This document shows positions 6,702 through 7,493 of a DNA stretch of 7,493 nucleotides, piece after piece. How positions within the stretch are numbered: position 1 is the first letter of the stretch; every line of letters begins with the position of its first letter. The translations under genes and the position numbers were made by a program. This DNA is from CAWHOW01 sp050013795 (GTDB lineage Bacteria > Bacteroidota > Bacteroidia > Bacteroidales > CG2-30-32-10): the NCBI GenBank assembly GCA_050013795.1, contig JBEKEO010000153.1:1-7493 (forward strand), in the 5' to 3' direction. The notes below the pieces were generated by a model, which was given only the letters and a program-made list of their open reading frames with translations, was not told the DNA's origin and searched no databases.

Positions 6702-6723
6702 AATTTATAGTTTTAAGTTATTA
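6678..6723 (-). repeat. Start-region repeat, copy B
   Basis: This is the partner of 3301-3346, with 44 of 46 bases identical. It covers the 5' leader, ATG and first eight codons (beginning MKRKLLL) of the 246-residue secreted protein. Beyond this segment the two signal peptides and upstream regions diverge. Confidence 0.85.
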
Positions 6724-6741
6724 TGATTTCTTGTATAAGCA

Positions 6742-6749
6742 CAAATGTA
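6742..6749 (-). promoter_or_regulatory. Candidate -7 promoter element (TACATTTG)
   Basis: On the minus strand these bases read TACATTTG, an exact match to TAnnTTTG, 40 bases before the ATG of the 246-residue secreted protein. An A/T-only tract lies directly upstream. No convincing -33 TTG is present. The similar offset to the element at 3371-3378 supports both calls. Confidence 0.45.
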
Positions 6750-6871
6750 ATAAAAAAAATATTCATTTAACGACTTTTTATTATTTCTTTTTATCCTTAC
6801 TATTTCGTATGAAAGATGAAATAGAAACGTAAAAGTTGTATAGACTACATTATTTAGGAGAAGTATTATAA

Positions 6872-6903
6872 ATAAAAATCCCCTCGTTAATAACGAAGGG
6901 ATT
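6872..6903 (-). terminator. Rho-independent terminator of rpsA
   Basis: Arms 6877-6889 and 6891-6903 can form a 13-bp stem with one mismatch; in practice the A/T pairs at the tip open into a small TTAATAA loop. On the minus strand the stem ends GGGGATT and runs into a T-rich tract (TTTTT by 6875). It starts 18 bases after the rpsA stop, the usual place for an intrinsic terminator, and separates S1 from the secreted-protein genes. Confidence 0.8.
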
Positions 6904-6921
6904 AATTTTAATCAATAAAGA

Positions 6922-7493
6922 TTATTGCTGTGGTTCTTCTCCTGTTTCCTTCTTCTCTTCTATAGGAGGCTCAATCTTTTCCTCAATAATAGGTAAATCA
7001 TTCTTTTCTTCTGTATGAATCACATCATTTACCTCTATAGGTGGTTCTTCGTTTACTACTGGAGTAACTTCACTTTTTACTTTTTTCTCTTTGGTTTTTT
7101 TAATATCTTTTTCGGTCTGATCCATATCGGCTTTCAGGTTTGCAAGAACATCAATATCGCCAAGAGTTGTTTTTTCGAGATTATCCTTTATCTTTTTCAC
7201 AGCTTTCTTAGTTGTTTTTTCTTTAGATTTTTCTACGGATTTCTCAGTAGATTTTTCTGCAGAAATTTTATCCTGTGCAATTTTAGTGTGAGAAACGAGA
7301 ATCTTTTTATTTTCCTTAGAAAATTCAATCACTTTAAAATCGAGTGTATCATCAACCTTGGCAGTTGTACCGTCTTCTTTTATAATATGGCGAAGAGGAG
7401 CAAAACCTTCAACACCATAGGGCAATAAAACAACTACTCCTTTTTCGCCGGATGAAATAATTGTACCCTTATGAATTGAATCTATTGTAAATT
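6922..7493 (-). CDS. rpsA: 30S ribosomal protein S1, C-terminal part (5' end outside window)
   Basis: The frame is open to the window edge (first whole codon at 7491-7489), giving 189 C-terminal residues. Residues 1 to about 72 are the end of an S1 RNA-binding domain: HKGTIISSGEKGVVVLLPYG, then VEGFAPLRHIIKEDG and FKVIEFSKENKKILVSHTK. This matches the last S1 repeat of Bacteroidota ribosomal protein S1, which helps bind mRNA on the 30S subunit. A Lys/Glu-rich linker follows, then TLGDIDVLANLK (109-120), a segment I recall as conserved near the end of S1 in this phylum, then about 69 residues of charged low-complexity tail rich in Glu, Lys and Pro. A start at 7425 would be a leucine (TTG) codon inside the domain and is not used. 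The gene ends before a strong terminator. An unrelated S1-domain protein is possible but less likely. Confidence 0.88.
   Translation of the reverse strand, partial: FTIDSIHKGTIISSGEKGVVVLLPYGVEGFAPLRHIIKEDGTTAKVDDTLDFKVIEFSKENKKILVSHTKIAQDKISAEKSTEKSVEKSKEKTTKKAVKKIKDNLEKTTLGDIDVLANLKADMDQTEKDIKKTKEKKVKSEVTPVVNEEPPIEVNDVIHTEEKNDLPIIEEKIEPPIEEKKETGEEPQQ

Noticed and set aside
6800..6824. CTATTTC/GAAATAG inverted repeat in the rpsA to secreted-gene gap
   Set aside because: A 7-bp AT-rich pair with an 11-base loop is expected by chance in such DNA, and it sits at no clear regulatory distance from a start.
7015..7428. Plus-strand open frame of 137 residues rich in Phe and Ile
   Set aside because: It is antisense to the Lys/Glu-rich S1 tail; its Phe-rich composition is the reverse complement of Lys/Glu codons.

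Overview
The window looks like a chromosomal segment from a Bacteroidota bacterium. The DNA is AT-rich and no Shine-Dalgarno sequences are visible before the starts. Three secreted proteins carry C-terminal tails of the type used by the Bacteroidota type IX secretion system (T9SS). Two candidate promoters match the Bacteroidota -7 consensus TAnnTTTG, and the S1 protein has the tail layout common in that phylum. I cannot name a genus.

Layout: the 3' end of a phosphoglucomutase/phosphomannomutase gene (1-741, +) converges on a minus-strand block. Both stop codons lie inside one inverted repeat at 735-781, probably a two-way terminator. Read in its own direction, the minus-strand block starts with the C-terminal part of ribosomal protein S1 (rpsA, 6922-7493), closed by a hairpin-plus-T terminator at 6872-6903. 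Then come three related secreted-protein genes (5961-6701, 3957-5885, 2590-3324), RNase Z (1679-2590) and a BadF/BadG-type N-acetylglucosamine kinase-like gene (775-1662). The last secreted gene overlaps the RNase Z start by one base (TAATG). RNase Z and the kinase are 16 bases apart, so these three probably form one operon.

The three secreted proteins share an N-terminal signal peptide ending in AQ and a module of about 125-135 residues. The module begins directly after the signal peptide with CT and contains a GLPxGF motif, a second conserved Cys (GC[IM]) and a GTPT-like motif. It is present once in the two small proteins and four times in tandem in the 642-residue protein. The sorting tails do not follow the modules: two genes share one tail type and the third has a different, canonical PNPF tail. 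Two of the genes also share a nearly identical 46-bp segment across the start codon. The set therefore looks like a mosaic family formed by duplication and exchange, sitting between housekeeping genes.

The only gene-free stretch over 300 bases (3325-3956) holds a candidate promoter, a degenerate 21-bp tandem repeat (3422-3787) and a small hairpin. The repeat keeps a seven-codon rhythm and is open in the same triplet phase on both strands over part of its length. One stop codon breaks the long minus-strand frame. This repeat and the modular secreted family are the parts most worth following up. No complete new system with recognisable enzymes or defence genes is visible.
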